A DNA stretch of 64,000 bases from an uncultured Paracoccaceae bacterium (GCA_947494675.1 CANLVP010000002.1:372001-436000); one strand, 5' to 3'; shown: positions 1 through 10,003, counted from the stretch's first letter. Numbers and translations are program-made. Notes: generated from the letters alone by a model not told the origin.

Positions 1-504
1 TATGGTGCCACCGATGACGGCCAGTTGTCCCAGTGAGCGCAGGTCAAGCTGCAGTAACGACGACAGACCGATTGCGGTCGCCACACCCAGGAAGCCCAGA
101 CCCACGCCGATGAACCGGCGTGTTGTCAGCCGTTCGTCGGCAAAAAAGATCGCAGCCGCCAGCACGCCAAAAATGGCCGTGGCGGCGTTGAGGATAGAGG
201 TGAGCCCGGTTTCAATATGCAATTGCCCCCAGGCCATCAGGCAGAACGGGATGGCATTCGCCAGCATTCCCATGACGAAACACGCCACCCAGATCTTTGG
301 GTCCTTGGGGACCGCCATCCCGCGGATCAGCACATAGCCCCAAAGGATCAGCGCAGCCCAGCCCACACGATGGGCGACAGACGTGAGAAACCCGATTTCA
401 TTCAAGGCGATCCGCACGGAAAGGAACGACCCGCCCCAAAGGAACGACAATAGGGCCAGTTCGGCCCATGCGCGGGGGGAGATGCTTTTTTGGACGGTGC
501 TCAT
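1..504 (-). CDS. EamA/DMT-family transporter, C-terminus cut by window edge
   Basis: Drug/metabolite-transporter (EamA) family inner-membrane protein. The 168 codons present begin at an ATG at 504 and translate to MSTVQKSISPRAWAELALL followed by hydrophobic helices. They show the usual EamA start (LLSFLWGGSFLSVRIAL) and the end of the first five-helix half (a LTSILNA segment, then FFADERLTTRRFIGVGLGF). The full family has ten helices in two repeats, so roughly half is missing beyond base 1. The substrate is unknown. The gene lies downstream of a FadL-type porin on the same strand, separated by a terminator, so it is probably transcribed on its own. Confidence 0.85.
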   Translation of the reverse strand, partial: MSTVQKSISPRAWAELALLSFLWGGSFLSVRIALNEIGFLTSVAHRVGWAALILWGYVLIRGMAVPKDPKIWVACFVMGMLANAIPFCLMAWGQLHIETGLTSILNAATAIFGVLAAAIFFADERLTTRRFIGVGLGFLGVATAIGLSSLLQLDLRSLGQLAVIGGTI

Positions 505-551
505 GCCGGCACTTGACCCGGCAGTGGGCGTAACCTCAACCCGGAAAATGC

Positions 552-582
552 GAAAAGGCCCCGGCGTTTCCGCCGAGGCCTA
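552..582 (-). terminator. Rho-independent terminator after the FadL-type gene
   Basis: Arms at 556-566 and 571-581 (AGGCC-C-CGGCG and CGCCG-A-GGCCT) pair with one mismatch around a four-base loop. On the minus strand the stem is followed by TTTT. It sits 26 bases past the stop of the porin gene. Confidence 0.75.
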
Positions 583-607
583 TTTTGGTTGTCCCAACCG
601 AATTGGT

Positions 608-1816
608 TTAGAAGCTGACGCCGACCGAAAGGCCAACACCAAGTGCCGTATTGTCGGCAAAGACGGTGTTCGACGCATCTGTCGCATCACCCAACATCAC
701 GTATTCGATGCCACCGGTGAATTTGACGTTGTCCATGGTGTAAGTGCCACCGATACCGATAGCCGTTGAGCCATCTGTTGGCGCCAGACGGCTGGCTTCG
801 CCACCGTTGGACTTTTCATAGGTGACACGGCCAAAGACCGACAGGCTGTCGTTCAGACGGCGGCCCACGCCAAGGCGATAGGTTGTCACATCGTTATCAA
901 GGCCGGTAACGCGGTCGCCAGAAAAGCCTTCGTAACCTGCGGGGCGGACTTCCCAAACGGACCATTCCGACCAGCGGATCGAACCAAAAACCAGTGTGTC
1001 AGCGGCAACACCGGACTGGAAGTCCAATGTGATCGCCTGCGGCATTTCGATATCGAATTCGGTCTCAAGACCAACAACGCCTGCGCCTGCCAAAGTCTCG
1101 GTCGTGGCGAAGGTGTGGGTAAAGCCAGTCTCATAGGTCAATGCGACCCGCAACGCGATGTCGGGACGCTCATAAGCGGCACCAACGATATAGCTGGTCT
1201 GGCGATCCGCTTCGGTTGTGCCGGAATAGTCGAACGAACCCGCAGGTGCGCCAGCGACGGCTGCCAATTGCTGACCAAGTGCGGTTGCGGTTGCAACGTC
1301 ACCTGCGGCGGTCGCGGCTGCGATGCCTGCCTGCAAGGTTGCTGCGGCACCGCCGCGGTTCAACGCGTCAGGGATCGTGATGTCGGCCTTAGACTGAACG
1401 CTGCGCGCACCACCATAGACAGAGATGTTCGGGTTCAGCTGGTATTTTAGAACCACGGCGACCTGTTTGCTGTCCCAATCTGCGCCAAGGCCAGTGTAGA
1501 CGCCGCCGGTGTAATCAGCGTTCGCGCCGTATGGCTGGTTCAGGAACAGACCCACGTCGAGCTTGTCGCTCAGCGCATATTTCAGCGCAAAGCCAGCGCT
1601 GCGATAGGATTCGGCCATATTGCCGGTCGAACCGCCGCCGAGCGTGGCGTCGTAGTCACCGGAAATGTCGGGTGTCACGGACGAAAACGACAGCTCAACA
1701 TAGTTGCCGGACTCAAAAAGTGCCGAATATGCGTTGCCTGTGCGATCAAGGCCGCCCGCAGATGCAGCTGTCGTGGTCAGCAGCAGCGCGGCGGTTGTGG
1801 TGAAAATTTTCTTCAT
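608..1816 (-). CDS. OmpP1/FadL/TodX-family outer-membrane transport protein
   Basis: A 402-residue outer-membrane beta-barrel of the FadL family, which takes up long-chain fatty acids or other hydrophobic compounds across the outer membrane. The start at 1816 is chosen because it gives a clean signal peptide (MKKIFTTTAALLLTTTAASA) and has GGAG just upstream; an in-frame extension to 1870 adds an unlikely N-terminus. Alternating hydrophobic and polar strands run through the protein, and it ends in ALGVGLSVGVSF, with the terminal Phe expected for BAM-dependent insertion. An Ala-rich stretch (about residues 165-195) is probably an extracellular loop. The substrate cannot be read from sequence. 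Confidence 0.85.
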   Translation of the reverse strand: MKKIFTTTAALLLTTTAASAGGLDRTGNAYSALFESGNYVELSFSSVTPDISGDYDATLGGGSTGNMAESYRSAGFALKYALSDKLDVGLFLNQPYGANADYTGGVYTGLGADWDSKQVAVVLKYQLNPNISVYGGARSVQSKADITIPDALNRGGAAATLQAGIAAATAAGDVATATALGQQLAAVAGAPAGSFDYSGTTEADRQTSYIVGAAYERPDIALRVALTYETGFTHTFATTETLAGAGVVGLETEFDIEMPQAITLDFQSGVAADTLVFGSIRWSEWSVWEVRPAGYEGFSGDRVTGLDNDVTTYRLGVGRRLNDSLSVFGRVTYEKSNGGEASRLAPTDGSTAIGIGGTYTMDNVKFTGGIEYVMLGDATDASNTVFADNTALGVGLSVGVSF

Positions 1817-1942
1817 GTCTCCATCCCTGTCATGAAAGATTGTTGCTGAACCGACCCTATGGACGATCAAGTGATTCCGTCAAATCGTGACGCCGCGTCA
1901 GAAAGTATTGATCTGGTTCTGTGACCGGAAATCCCCGCGAAA

Positions 1943-2806
1943 TTAGCGATTTACGCGTTGTCCTAGGGTCAAGTTTACATAGTTCCCGGCGAAAATCAAA
2001 ACCGCACCGAGGACGAGCCATGGGTCAAACGGCTCTGCGTAGACCATGACGCCAACCACCACGATGACCGGCAGGCGGACAAAGTCGATGGGCATCACGA
2101 CATTTGCAGGGGCCAGGGACAGCGCCGTGGTCAGGCAAAAATGCGCAAGCAATCCCGCACATCCGATCAGCACCAGCAACGGTATGGATTGCGTCGAAGG
2201 CAAGGCAATGTCGCCATCATACCCGGCTGCGATCAGGCCAAAGACGGCTTGCATGGTGGTGAGGTAGAACAGGATACAGGTGATCGTTTCCGTGCGAGTC
2301 AGCTTGCGGGTGAAAAGCGCGCTGAACGCGAATCCAATCGCTGCCCCGGCTGCGGCAAGGATGCCGGGCGACAGGGGAACGGCGCCGGGGCGGGTCACCA
2401 CAAGGATGCCAAGGAAAGCAATCAGGGCACCAAACATCCCAACCTTGGTGATCCGTTCGCCCAGAATAAGTGGGGCCAGCAGGATCGCCCAAATTGGTGT
2501 TGTGAATTCCAACGCAAAGACCTGCGCAAGAGGTAGGACCGTGAGGGCATAGAACCACAGGTTTTGACCCGTGAAATGCGCCAGATTGCGGGTCGCATGC
2601 AGCCCAAGATTGCGAGTGTTGATCTGCCCCCAAGTGCCTGCGTAACGCGCGACGGCCACGACGATCACAATGCCCAAAAGGCTGCGAAACAGCATGATTT
2701 CAAAGGTATCAAGTTCAAAACTGACGGCGCGCCCGGCGACGGCCATTGAGGTGAAGGACGCGATCGCGCCAATCATCCACAGACAGGCGCGGGCCAGATC
2801 GCTCAT
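1943..2806 (-). CDS. EamA/DMT-family transporter
   Basis: A 287-residue inner-membrane protein with about ten predicted helices in two EamA repeats (about residues 8-135 and 148-280). Family signatures are the GQNLWFYALTVLPLAQVFAL segment and LGERITKVGMFGALIAFLG at the end of repeat one. The start at 2806 overlaps the stop of the upstream small secreted protein by four bases, so it is the third gene of a guaA-led transcript. It is an exporter or permease of unknown substrate and belongs to a different subgroup from the partial EamA gene at the window start. Confidence 0.85.
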   Translation of the reverse strand: MSDLARACLWMIGAIASFTSMAVAGRAVSFELDTFEIMLFRSLLGIVIVVAVARYAGTWGQINTRNLGLHATRNLAHFTGQNLWFYALTVLPLAQVFALEFTTPIWAILLAPLILGERITKVGMFGALIAFLGILVVTRPGAVPLSPGILAAAGAAIGFAFSALFTRKLTRTETITCILFYLTTMQAVFGLIAAGYDGDIALPSTQSIPLLVLIGCAGLLAHFCLTTALSLAPANVVMPIDFVRLPVIVVVGVMVYAEPFDPWLVLGAVLIFAGNYVNLTLGQRVNR

Positions 2807-3147
2807 GCAGGGGTGCGGCAGGTACCTGCCAGTAAGATCGGTGTCTCGCCGCGTTGTGTGAGGACCCGCACCGGATAGGTCTCATCAACGGGTTGTTCGA
2901 TGATGATGATCGCGCTGTCCCGCGGGCCAACCACTGTCATGGCGACGGGCCAGTTCAGGCCCTCTGCGATGCTTCGCTGCATGATTTGCATATCAGAGGT
3001 GCGATCTACATAGGCAAAGGATGCTGTCTGACTATCTAGCGATAGCGACCATGTGGCGGCTGCATCGTGGCATAATAGGTCCGGAACCTCAGCCGATGCG
3101 AGGTGAGGAATGAGTGACAAGCCTATGATAAGGCGCGTTATTCCCAC
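2803..3147 (-). CDS. Small secreted protein of unknown function
   Basis: A 114-residue protein starting at a GTG (3147) that overlaps the last bases of guaA by ten. The N-terminus ([19 protein letters not shown]) is a signal peptide with an ASA cleavage site, so the product is probably periplasmic. The mature part has two Cys (in DLLCHDAA and LAGTCRTPA) that could form a disulfide. I recognise no enzymatic motif. The overlaps on both sides indicate translational coupling with guaA and the EamA gene. Confidence 0.65.
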   Translation of the reverse strand: MGITRLIIGLSLIPHLASAEVPDLLCHDAAATWSLSLDSQTASFAYVDRTSDMQIMQRSIAEGLNWPVAMTVVGPRDSAIIIIEQPVDETYPVRVLTQRGETPILLAGTCRTPA

Positions 3148-4712
3148 TCAATCGTTCCGGGCGGTTTGCTGGTGATGTCATAGGTCACGCGGTTGATGCC
3201 CTGCACCTCGTTGATGATCCGGGTCGCGGTTTCGCCAAGGAATTCGTGGCTAAACGGATAGTAATCCGCGGTCATGCCATCGACCGACGTCACCGCCCGC
3301 AAAGCGCAGGCAAAGTCATAAGTGCGACCGTCACCCATGACGCCAACTGTGCGCACCGGCAGGATAGCCACAAAGGCCTGCCAAATGTCATCATAAAGCC
3401 CGTGCTTGCGGATTTGATCGATATAGACCGCGTCCGCCTTGCGCAGGATGTCCAGCTTTTCGCGGGTAATCTCACCGGGGCAACGAATGGCAAGGCCGGG
3501 TCCGGGGAAGGGGTGCCGCCCGATAAAGCTTGCGGGCAGGCCCAACTCGGTGCCCAAGGCGCGGACTTCATCTTTGAAAAGTTCGCGCAGGGGTTCGACC
3601 AGCTTTAGCCCCATCTTTTCAGGCAGGCCACCGACGTTGTGGTGGCTTTTGATCGTCACAGAGGGGCCACCGGAAAAGCTCACCGATTCAATGACATCGG
3701 GATAGAGCGTGCCTTGGGCCAGAAATTCTGCGCCTTCGATTTCATTGGCGTATTTCTGGAAGACATCGATGAAAAGACGCCCGATGATCTTGCGCTTGGT
3801 TTCGGGGTCTGACTGGCCATCAAGCTCGCCCAGGAACAACTCCTGCTCATCCGCATGGATCAGCGGCATGTTGTAGTGGTCGCGGAACATGGTCACGACC
3901 TCTTCGGCCTCGCCTTGCCGCAGCAACCCATGGTCAACAAAGACGCAGGTCAGCTGATCTCCGATGGCCTCATGGATCAGCACAGCGGCGACGGACGAAT
4001 CGACACCGCCAGAAAGGCCGCAGATCACCTTTTTGTCGCCAACCTGCGCGCGGATCGCGGCAATGGCCTGTTCGCGGTAAGCGCCCATCGTCCAGTCGCC
4101 GGAAAAGCCCGCAAGCCGGACGAAGTTTTCGTAAAGCTTCGCACCGTTCGGGGTGTGGTGCACCTCTGGGTGGAATTGCACCGCATAGAAGTTTCGGGCC
4201 GTATCACCGGTGATCGCATAAGGCGCGTTGGGGGATGTGCCGTACACCTCAAAACCCGGAGCCAGCTTGGCGACGTGGTCACCATGGCTCATCCAGACTT
4301 GTTCTTTTTCGTCTGCAAACCAACCGCTTAGCAGCGAAAGCTCACCCTGCGGCGTCACAAAGGCGCGGCCAAATTCAGCCGTGCCGCCGCCGCCGGAAAT
4401 CTTGCCGCCGTGCACTTCACCGCCCAGATCCTGCATCATGACTTGCTGGCCATAACAAATGCCAAGGATCGGCACGCCCAAGGTATAGGCCGACTGCGGC
4501 GGACGGGGTGAGCCGTCGCGCGTCACGCTGTCGGGACCACCTGAAAAGATGATGGCCTTGGGGGCGAAATCGGCCAGAAACGCGTCTGTGACGTTCTGGT
4601 AGGGGTGAATTTCGCAGTAGACGTTCAGCTCGCGCAGGCGGCGGGCGATCAGCTGCGTGACTTGCGACCCAAAGTCGACAATCAGCAGGCGTTCATGTGT
4701 CGTGTTATCCAT
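3138..4712 (-). CDS. guaA: GMP synthase (glutamine-hydrolysing)
   Basis: Converts XMP to GMP using glutamine and ATP, the last step of guanine nucleotide synthesis. It has 524 residues, the normal length. The class I amidotransferase domain comes first: nucleophile Cys86 in GICYGQQ, and His181 and Glu183 in QFHPEV. The ATP-pyrophosphatase loop SGGVDSS lies at about 234-240, and the C-terminal dimerisation domain ends in KPPGTIEWE as in the family. The start at 4712 ([17 protein letters not shown]) is preferred over an in-frame extension to 4787, which has no homologous character. It is divergent from the methyltransferase gene at 4841 and probably co-transcribed with the two genes downstream. 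Confidence 0.97.
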   Translation of the reverse strand: MDNTTHERLLIVDFGSQVTQLIARRLRELNVYCEIHPYQNVTDAFLADFAPKAIIFSGGPDSVTRDGSPRPPQSAYTLGVPILGICYGQQVMMQDLGGEVHGGKISGGGGTAEFGRAFVTPQGELSLLSGWFADEKEQVWMSHGDHVAKLAPGFEVYGTSPNAPYAITGDTARNFYAVQFHPEVHHTPNGAKLYENFVRLAGFSGDWTMGAYREQAIAAIRAQVGDKKVICGLSGGVDSSVAAVLIHEAIGDQLTCVFVDHGLLRQGEAEEVVTMFRDHYNMPLIHADEQELFLGELDGQSDPETKRKIIGRLFIDVFQKYANEIEGAEFLAQGTLYPDVIESVSFSGGPSVTIKSHHNVGGLPEKMGLKLVEPLRELFKDEVRALGTELGLPASFIGRHPFPGPGLAIRCPGEITREKLDILRKADAVYIDQIRKHGLYDDIWQAFVAILPVRTVGVMGDGRTYDFACALRAVTSVDGMTADYYPFSHEFLGETATRIINEVQGINRVTYDITSKPPGTIEWE

Positions 4713-4840
4713 GCCGCTTCGTATGTCGGAAGCTGCCGTTTCGCAAGATGTCGCTTTTCCACCGCAGATGGCGTTTGCTGCGCACACGCGGGTCGAGCGG
4801 GCAGGTAAGACATGCCCAAAGCACGCAAAAAGGGTTTGAT

Positions 4841-6388
4841 ATGACCGAAGCTGTCAAAACGGGACGCCGCGGACGCGGTGGTGGTGGTGCGGCACGCCGC
4901 GCGGAACGGACCGCGGTGAGCGTTGAAACGGCCAAATATATCGAACGGAATGTGCCCAACTACGAGGTGCTGACCGAAGAAGCGCTGACCGTGATTGAGG
5001 CGAATGCTGAAACGGTGCTGGCTGAGATCGGCGTGAATTTCGTCGAAAACCCGGCAGCGCTGGAACGTTGGAAGGGCGCTGGCGCCGAGGTGGAAGGCGA
5101 GCGCGTGCGCATCCCGCGTGGGCTGGCCCGTAAGCTCTGCAGCACAGCGCCCGCGCAATTCACCCAATGCGCCCGCAATCCAGAGCGGAACGTGGAAATC
5201 GGCGGCAAAAACCTTGTGCTGGCACCGGTCTACGGACCGCCATTTGTGCGTGATGCCGAAGGCGGCCGCCGCTACGCGACCATGGCCGATTTCGAAAAAT
5301 TCGTGAAGCTGGGCTATATGTCCAAGTGGCTGCACCATTCCGGCGGCACCGTTTGCGAACCAACCGATGTGCCTGTGAACAAGCGCCATCTGGACATGCT
5401 GCTGGCGCATATGACGCTGTCGGACAAACCTTTCATGGGGGCCGTGACGGAACCAAGCCGCGCGCAGGACTCGGTTGATATGTGCAATATCCTCTTTGGT
5501 GAGGAGTTTGTGCAGAACAACACGGTGATGACCTCGCTCATCAATATCAACAGCCCGCTGACGTTTGATTCTGTGATGATGGGCGCGCTGGAAGTGTTCG
5601 CCACCAACAACCAGGCCAGCATCATCAGCCCGTTTATTGTCGGCGGCGCGATGGCCCCGGTATCGATTGCGGGCACGTTGACGCAGGTCTTGGCCGAGGT
5701 CATGGCCGGAATCGCCTATAGTCAAATCCTGCGGCCCGGTGCGCCGGTGATCATGGGCACATTCGTGACCTCGATCGATATGAACTCTGGCGCGCCGACA
5801 TTTGGCACGCCCGAGGCCGCGCATATCACCTATGGGGCAGGGCAGTTAGCCCGCCGTTTGGGTGTGCCGTATCGTTCGGCCGGATCGTTTTGTGGGTCAA
5901 AGCTGCCGGACGCGCAGGCGGCTTATGAGACGGCGAATTCCCTGCAAATGGGGTTGCTATCTGGCGTGAACTTTATGCTGCACGCTTGCGGTTGGTTGGA
6001 AGGCGGGCTTGTCTCAAGCTTTGAGAAATTCGTGATGGATGCCGATCAGCTTGGCACGCTGCATCACTTTGCGCGGGGCGTGGATATTTCCGAGAACGGG
6101 CAAGCCATGGATGCGATTGCCGAAGTGGGGCCCGGTGGGCACTACCTTGGATGCGCGCATACGCAGGCCAATTTCAAGACCGCGTTCTGGCGGTCCGATT
6201 TGCTTGACTACAAACCGTTCGAGACGTGGGATGAGGAAGGCGCGCGGGACACCCAAACCTTGGCGTCCGCACGCGTTCAAAAGCTCATCGATACCTATCA
6301 ACAGCCGCCGCTCGATCCCGACATCGAAGCACGGCTGCGGACCTATGTGGCCGAAAAGAAGGCCTCGATGCCCGACAGCTTTATGTGA
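4841..6388 (+). CDS. Trimethylamine methyltransferase (MttB) superfamily protein, non-pyrrolysine type
   Basis: A 515-residue member of the MttB superfamily (TIM barrel). Members move a methyl group from a quaternary or tertiary amine to a corrinoid protein. Methanogen MttB carries an in-frame UAG read as pyrrolysine; this gene has none. It therefore belongs to the large bacterial branch in which one Desulfitobacterium member (MtgB) demethylates glycine betaine. The start at 4841 gives [16 protein letters not shown], a basic Gly-rich leader of the kind common in these proteins. Recognisable barrel segments include [20 protein letters not shown] and [10 protein letters not shown]-like [15 protein letters not shown]. 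No corrinoid protein or reactivase gene is adjacent, so the methyl acceptor and substrate are open. Confidence 0.85.
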   Translation: MTEAVKTGRRGRGGGGAARRAERTAVSVETAKYIERNVPNYEVLTEEALTVIEANAETVLAEIGVNFVENPAALERWKGAGAEVEGERVRIPRGLARKLCSTAPAQFTQCARNPERNVEIGGKNLVLAPVYGPPFVRDAEGGRRYATMADFEKFVKLGYMSKWLHHSGGTVCEPTDVPVNKRHLDMLLAHMTLSDKPFMGAVTEPSRAQDSVDMCNILFGEEFVQNNTVMTSLININSPLTFDSVMMGALEVFATNNQASIISPFIVGGAMAPVSIAGTLTQVLAEVMAGIAYSQILRPGAPVIMGTFVTSIDMNSGAPTFGTPEAAHITYGAGQLARRLGVPYRSAGSFCGSKLPDAQAAYETANSLQMGLLSGVNFMLHACGWLEGGLVSSFEKFVMDADQLGTLHHFARGVDISENGQAMDAIAEVGPGGHYLGCAHTQANFKTAFWRSDLLDYKPFETWDEEGARDTQTLASARVQKLIDTYQQPPLDPDIEARLRTYVAEKKASMPDSFM

Positions 6389-6683
6389 CCAATTGTGGGC
6401 GATAGGCGGCTTGCAAAATACGCGCTTCGCCCATGATCGCCGTTAACAAAGTAATGTGCGCGGCCGGGCTGTATTCAGCGGACTTTTGTTTGCGGCGGTC
6501 ATTCGCCACCTCTTCAAGATCCATCAATTGCAGCAAAGCGGCACCAGTTGACGGAAGGTCATCTGTTTTCAGGATTCGGCGCAACACGCGGTCGCGACGA
6601 TAGTCATCAAGGCCAAAACGCGCAGCCCGCACCAGTAACGAAGGACGCTTGAGCGTCCGCACCATGCTGTTGAGATCAAGCAT
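6381..6683 (-). CDS. DUF6477-family small protein
   Basis: A 100-residue protein of a family I know only from Rhodobacterales. The start at 6683 gives MLDLNSMVRTLKRPSLLVRA followed by ARFGLDDYRRDRVLRRIL, the characteristic conserved N-terminal half. A longer reading to 6725 is possible but lacks the family start. The protein is soluble, Arg-rich and probably helical; the function is unknown. Its 3' end overlaps the convergent methyltransferase gene by eight bases. It faces away from the DUF6456 gene, so the two share the 6684-6926 promoter region containing the CtrA box. Confidence 0.75.
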   Translation of the reverse strand: MLDLNSMVRTLKRPSLLVRAARFGLDDYRRDRVLRRILKTDDLPSTGAALLQLMDLEEVANDRRKQKSAEYSPAAHITLLTAIMGEARILQAAYRPQLVT

Positions 6684-6833
6684 GAATAGTCCCCTTTGGT
6701 ATTCCAGCAAACGTAAGACCATCACAATTGCACACCTTTAACGTGTGTTGCGCAGAGCCGCGCACTTGCGTTCGGACCCCCCCAAAAACGGTTAACTGTT
6801 TTTTGGCATACCGGGGTCGTTGGCCATTTATCG

Positions 6834-6872
6834 TTAACTAACCCTTAACAATGCACCCATAGGTTGTATAGG
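6834..6872 (+). promoter_or_regulatory. CtrA box and overlapping promoter
   Basis: TTAA at 6834-6837 and TTAA at 6845-6848 are separated by exactly seven bases, matching the CtrA consensus TTAA-N7-TTAA. The second half is part of TTAACA (6845-6850), which lies 16 bases before TATAGG (6867-6872). This is a plausible -35/-10 pair with the box over the -35, as in CtrA-activated promoters. The start codon of the DUF6456 gene is at 6927. Confidence 0.7.
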
Positions 6873-6926
6873 AAGTGCAAGAGTGAAAACGGTTTTTATG
6901 GTCAATCTTGGATCGGAACGCTTTCA

Positions 6927-8036
6927 ATGTCCGAAAAGTTACAGACGGCGGTGCAGCTGCAGTTACCAGATTGGGTGCCCCATTCGGTGCATCTTTATTT
7001 GGCGCACACGGTTGCAGGTTCGTCGATAAGGGCTTTGGCGCGGGACAGTGAATTGCACCCTTCGACCGTCTTGCGGCAAGTTCGCAGGTTCGAGATGCGG
7101 CGCGACGATCCATTGGTTGATGATGCACTGAAGGCACTGGTCGCCAATGATTTTGGGCCGGGGTCTCGAAATGGGGACATCCATAAGATGCCTAAGAATA
7201 TGACTTCCTCCAAAGCGAATATTGCGGACACCGCAGAGCCCCTCACACTTGCCCAGATCGAAGCCGAAGCGCTGCCGATCCTGCGACGGCTCTGTGAGCC
7301 CGGTGCATTGCTTGCGGTCGCGCGTGACATGGAAACAGCCGTCATCGTGCGCGAAGACGACCATGGTGAATCTTTTCGCACCGCCGTGACCGATCGCCGG
7401 ATCGCGCAGGCTATGGCCTTGAAATCATGGATCAACACCGCTGATCCGTCCCTGCGGATCGTGCGTTACTTTATCACGGCCGCTGGCCGCGCCGCGTTGC
7501 GCGGTCTGACGGCAGAAACCGAAAACCGCGCGCAGGGTTTTCGTGAAGTCAGCCCACGCAGGCGCGATGGCAGCAATGTCTGGGACCTACCAGAGGCAGA
7601 TGGCGGCAATTCACGCTATATGGTGACGGAAAGCCCGCTCGTTGGCCTCGCGCGTCGTCGGGATAAGGACGGCAAACACTTCCTCTCGCCGGAATTGGTG
7701 CAGGCGGGCGAACGCCTGCGTGAGGATTATGAGCTATGTTACGTCGGGCCAACTGTCGCCGAAAATTGGCAGGCTGCTTTGCAGGCCGAGGTCAGCGAAA
7801 ACACCGCCCAAGCCACAATTGATGCGCGGGCCCGTGTTGTCGCGGCACTGACCGATCTGGGTCCAGGGCTCGCCGATATCGCGTTACGCTGTTGTTGTTT
7901 TTTGGAAGGTCTGGAAGTGACCGAGAAAAGCATGGGCTGGTCTGCGCGATCCGGCAAGATCGTCTTGCGCATCGCGCTGCAACGGCTGGTGCGTCACTAC
8001 GAAAGTCAGGGTAAGTTCAGACCGATGATCGGTTAG
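6927..8036 (+). CDS. DUF6456-domain helix-turn-helix protein, candidate GafA (gene transfer agent activator)
   Basis: A 369-residue predicted DNA-binding protein. Residues about 18-58 form a helix-turn-helix (HTYLAH-like VHLYLAHTVAGSSIRALARD, then HPSTVLRQVRRFE) resembling the DnaA domain IV type. The C-terminal 60 residues (LTDLGPGLADIALRCCCFLE to LRIALQRLVRHYE) resemble a sigma region 4-like HTH. That arrangement is the one described for GafA, the direct activator of the Rhodobacter capsulatus gene transfer agent, whose gene is under CtrA control. I make the GafA assignment from domain order and the CtrA box, not from an alignment. The start at 6927 (MSEKLQTAVQ) is the first good ATG after the promoter; a TTG at 6864 in the same frame overlaps the -10 region and is unlikely. 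Plain annotation would be DUF6456 protein. Confidence 0.7.
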   Translation: MSEKLQTAVQLQLPDWVPHSVHLYLAHTVAGSSIRALARDSELHPSTVLRQVRRFEMRRDDPLVDDALKALVANDFGPGSRNGDIHKMPKNMTSSKANIADTAEPLTLAQIEAEALPILRRLCEPGALLAVARDMETAVIVREDDHGESFRTAVTDRRIAQAMALKSWINTADPSLRIVRYFITAAGRAALRGLTAETENRAQGFREVSPRRRDGSNVWDLPEADGGNSRYMVTESPLVGLARRRDKDGKHFLSPELVQAGERLREDYELCYVGPTVAENWQAALQAEVSENTAQATIDARARVVAALTDLGPGLADIALRCCCFLEGLEVTEKSMGWSARSGKIVLRIALQRLVRHYESQGKFRPMIG

Positions 8037-8165
8037 ATATGCACGCAAGAGTTGTGTGGCGACATATTCATGTGCCGCCCGCAACCCCGCCATGCAAAGG
8101 GCCTGCAGGGTTGGACAGGCCACGGGCGACGGGTTACATAAGGACAACCTGAACCCGGAGGCATC

Positions 8166-9125
8166 ATGGCCACGCGCGACCTGAAAATTCCCGCCCAGCG
8201 TCATCCCGAAAAGCAAAAGCGTGCCGATAGCGCGCAGCCGAAAAAGCCCAATTGGATCCGCGTCAAAGCCCCAACATCCGACGGCTACAAGCAGACCCGC
8301 GACATCATGCGCGAGCATAAGCTGGTGACGGTCTGCGAAGAGGCGGGCTGCCCGAATGTCGGGGAATGCTGGTCACAAGGCCACGCCACAATGATGATCA
8401 TGGGTGAGGTTTGCACACGCGCCTGCACCTTCTGCAACATCGCAACCGGTAAACCGCCAGAGGCGCTGGATGTGTTTGAACCGGGCCGCGTTGCGGATGC
8501 GGTGAAAAAGCTGGGTCTTAACCATGTGGTCATTACGTCCGTGGACCGCGACGATGTGGAAGACGGCGGCGCGGAACACTTTGCCCAGACCATCCGTGCG
8601 GTGCGCAAACAATCGCCCGGCACGACAATCGAAATTCTGACGCCCGACTTTATCCGTTGCGATCCCGACGTGTTACGGATTGTCGTTGAGGCGAAGCCAG
8701 ACGTCTTTAACCACAACCTTGAAACCGTGCCGGGCCTTTACCCAGAGGTGCGCCCCGGTGCGCGGTATTTCCACTCCTTACGTCTGTTGCAGAGGGTCAA
8801 GGAACTCGACCCGACAATGTTCACCAAATCCGGCATCATGGTGGGGCTGGGCGAGGATCGTCAGGCGGTCATTCAGGTCATGGAAGACATGCGTGCCGCC
8901 GACATCGATTTTCTGACGATTGGGCAATACCTGCAGCCGACCCCGAAACACCACGCGGTTGACCGTTTTGTGACGCCGGAAGAATTCGCAGCCTATGAAA
9001 AGGCAGCATTCGGCAAGGGTTTCCTGATGGTGTCGGCCACGCCGCTGACCCGCTCATCCTATCACGCAGGTGATGATTTTGCGCGGCTGCGTGAAGCGCG
9101 GCTCAAAAAAATGGGTCAGGTTTAG
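8166..9125 (+). CDS. lipA: Lipoyl synthase
   Basis: A radical-SAM enzyme that inserts two sulfurs into octanoyl-lipoyl domains to make lipoate for pyruvate and 2-oxoglutarate dehydrogenases and the glycine cleavage system. It has 319 residues, the usual length. Both clusters are visible: the auxiliary cluster ligands Cys57, Cys62 and Cys68 ([12 protein letters not shown]) and the SAM cluster Cys83, Cys87 and Cys90 (CTRACTFC). The ATG at 8166 has GGAGG seven bases upstream. Its stop overlaps the stop of the convergent cytochrome gene. Confidence 0.97.
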   Translation: MATRDLKIPAQRHPEKQKRADSAQPKKPNWIRVKAPTSDGYKQTRDIMREHKLVTVCEEAGCPNVGECWSQGHATMMIMGEVCTRACTFCNIATGKPPEALDVFEPGRVADAVKKLGLNHVVITSVDRDDVEDGGAEHFAQTIRAVRKQSPGTTIEILTPDFIRCDPDVLRIVVEAKPDVFNHNLETVPGLYPEVRPGARYFHSLRLLQRVKELDPTMFTKSGIMVGLGEDRQAVIQVMEDMRAADIDFLTIGQYLQPTPKHHAVDRFVTPEEFAAYEKAAFGKGFLMVSATPLTRSSYHAGDDFARLREARLKKMGQV

Positions 9126-10000
9126 GGGGCCACCGCCGGTATTGCCTTTAAGTAGGCGACAATTGCGGCGCGGTCTGCGTCGGTCAGCTGGGCTGTGTTT
9201 TCAACCACATCGACCATCTCACCGCCTGCGGTGTCGAATTCCGGCGTAAATCCGCTTTTGAGGTATTCGGCGATGTCACCTTCCGACCAATCCAGAGCAC
9301 CCGGTGTGATGTTCGGCACCCGGCCTTCGCCTGATGGGTCAGGTGCCCCGCCAAGCCACCGCGCGGTTTGGGGTCCGCCAAGCGCGTTGCGCGATGTGTG
9401 GCAGGCCCCACAATGGCCCAATGCCTCTACCAGATAGCGCCCGCGTTCAATCTCAGGCGTAGGGGCCTCGTTCAGGACCCAGCCAGGGCGCGCAAAAAGC
9501 AGTTTCCAGCTGCCAAGGCTGGCCCGGATGTTGAATGGAAAGCCCACATCGTGGGGCCGATTGGCCGCGTCGCTGTCTGGCAAGCTGCGCAGATAGGCGA
9601 TCAGATGCACGATATCGCCGGGCTCGGCCTGCTGATAGCTGTCGTATGGAAAGGCCGGGTAGTAATGCGCGCCACCGGGCGAAACACCCCGCATCACGGC
9701 GCTGGCAATCTCGATATCGGTCCAGCCGCCGATGCCAGCGGTGGAATGAGGTGAGATATTGGGGGCGTAGAAGGTGCCAAAGGGGCTGGGGAATTCCCGC
9801 CCGCCTGCCAATGGCCCGTCCGAAGCATCCGGTGCGCGGTGGCACGATCCGCAGCCTGCGGCCGCGTAGATCACGGCACCCGCGTCTGCGTCGCCGGTCA
9901 GGCCGGCCAGTGCGTCATTTGGCAGAGCCACCGGGCGCGTCCACCAAAGCCCTGCCGCGATCAGCAGCAGGGCATAAAGGAACCAGCGACGCCAGCGCAT
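9122..10000 (-). CDS. Membrane-anchored diheme cytochrome c
   Basis: A 292-residue protein with one N-terminal membrane segment (about residues 5-20) and two c-type heme sites, CGSCH at 50-54 and CGACH at 197-201, each in its own cytochrome c domain. Such diheme proteins serve as electron carriers or subunits for periplasmic alcohol/aldehyde dehydrogenases and terminal oxidases. No dehydrogenase gene is adjacent. It lies three bases after the cytochrome c' gene on the same strand and is almost certainly co-transcribed with it. The physiological partner is unknown. Confidence 0.88.
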   Translation of the reverse strand: MRWRRWFLYALLLIAAGLWWTRPVALPNDALAGLTGDADAGAVIYAAAGCGSCHRAPDASDGPLAGGREFPSPFGTFYAPNISPHSTAGIGGWTDIEIASAVMRGVSPGGAHYYPAFPYDSYQQAEPGDIVHLIAYLRSLPDSDAANRPHDVGFPFNIRASLGSWKLLFARPGWVLNEAPTPEIERGRYLVEALGHCGACHTSRNALGGPQTARWLGGAPDPSGEGRVPNITPGALDWSEGDIAEYLKSGFTPEFDTAGGEMVDVVENTAQLTDADRAAIVAYLKAIPAVAP

Positions 10001-10003
10001 CGG

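Noticed and set aside
4682-5824. 380-codon open frame on the minus strand opposite the MttB homologue
   Set aside because: The forward frame is a complete MttB-family protein, and this frame is a His/Arg-rich shadow.
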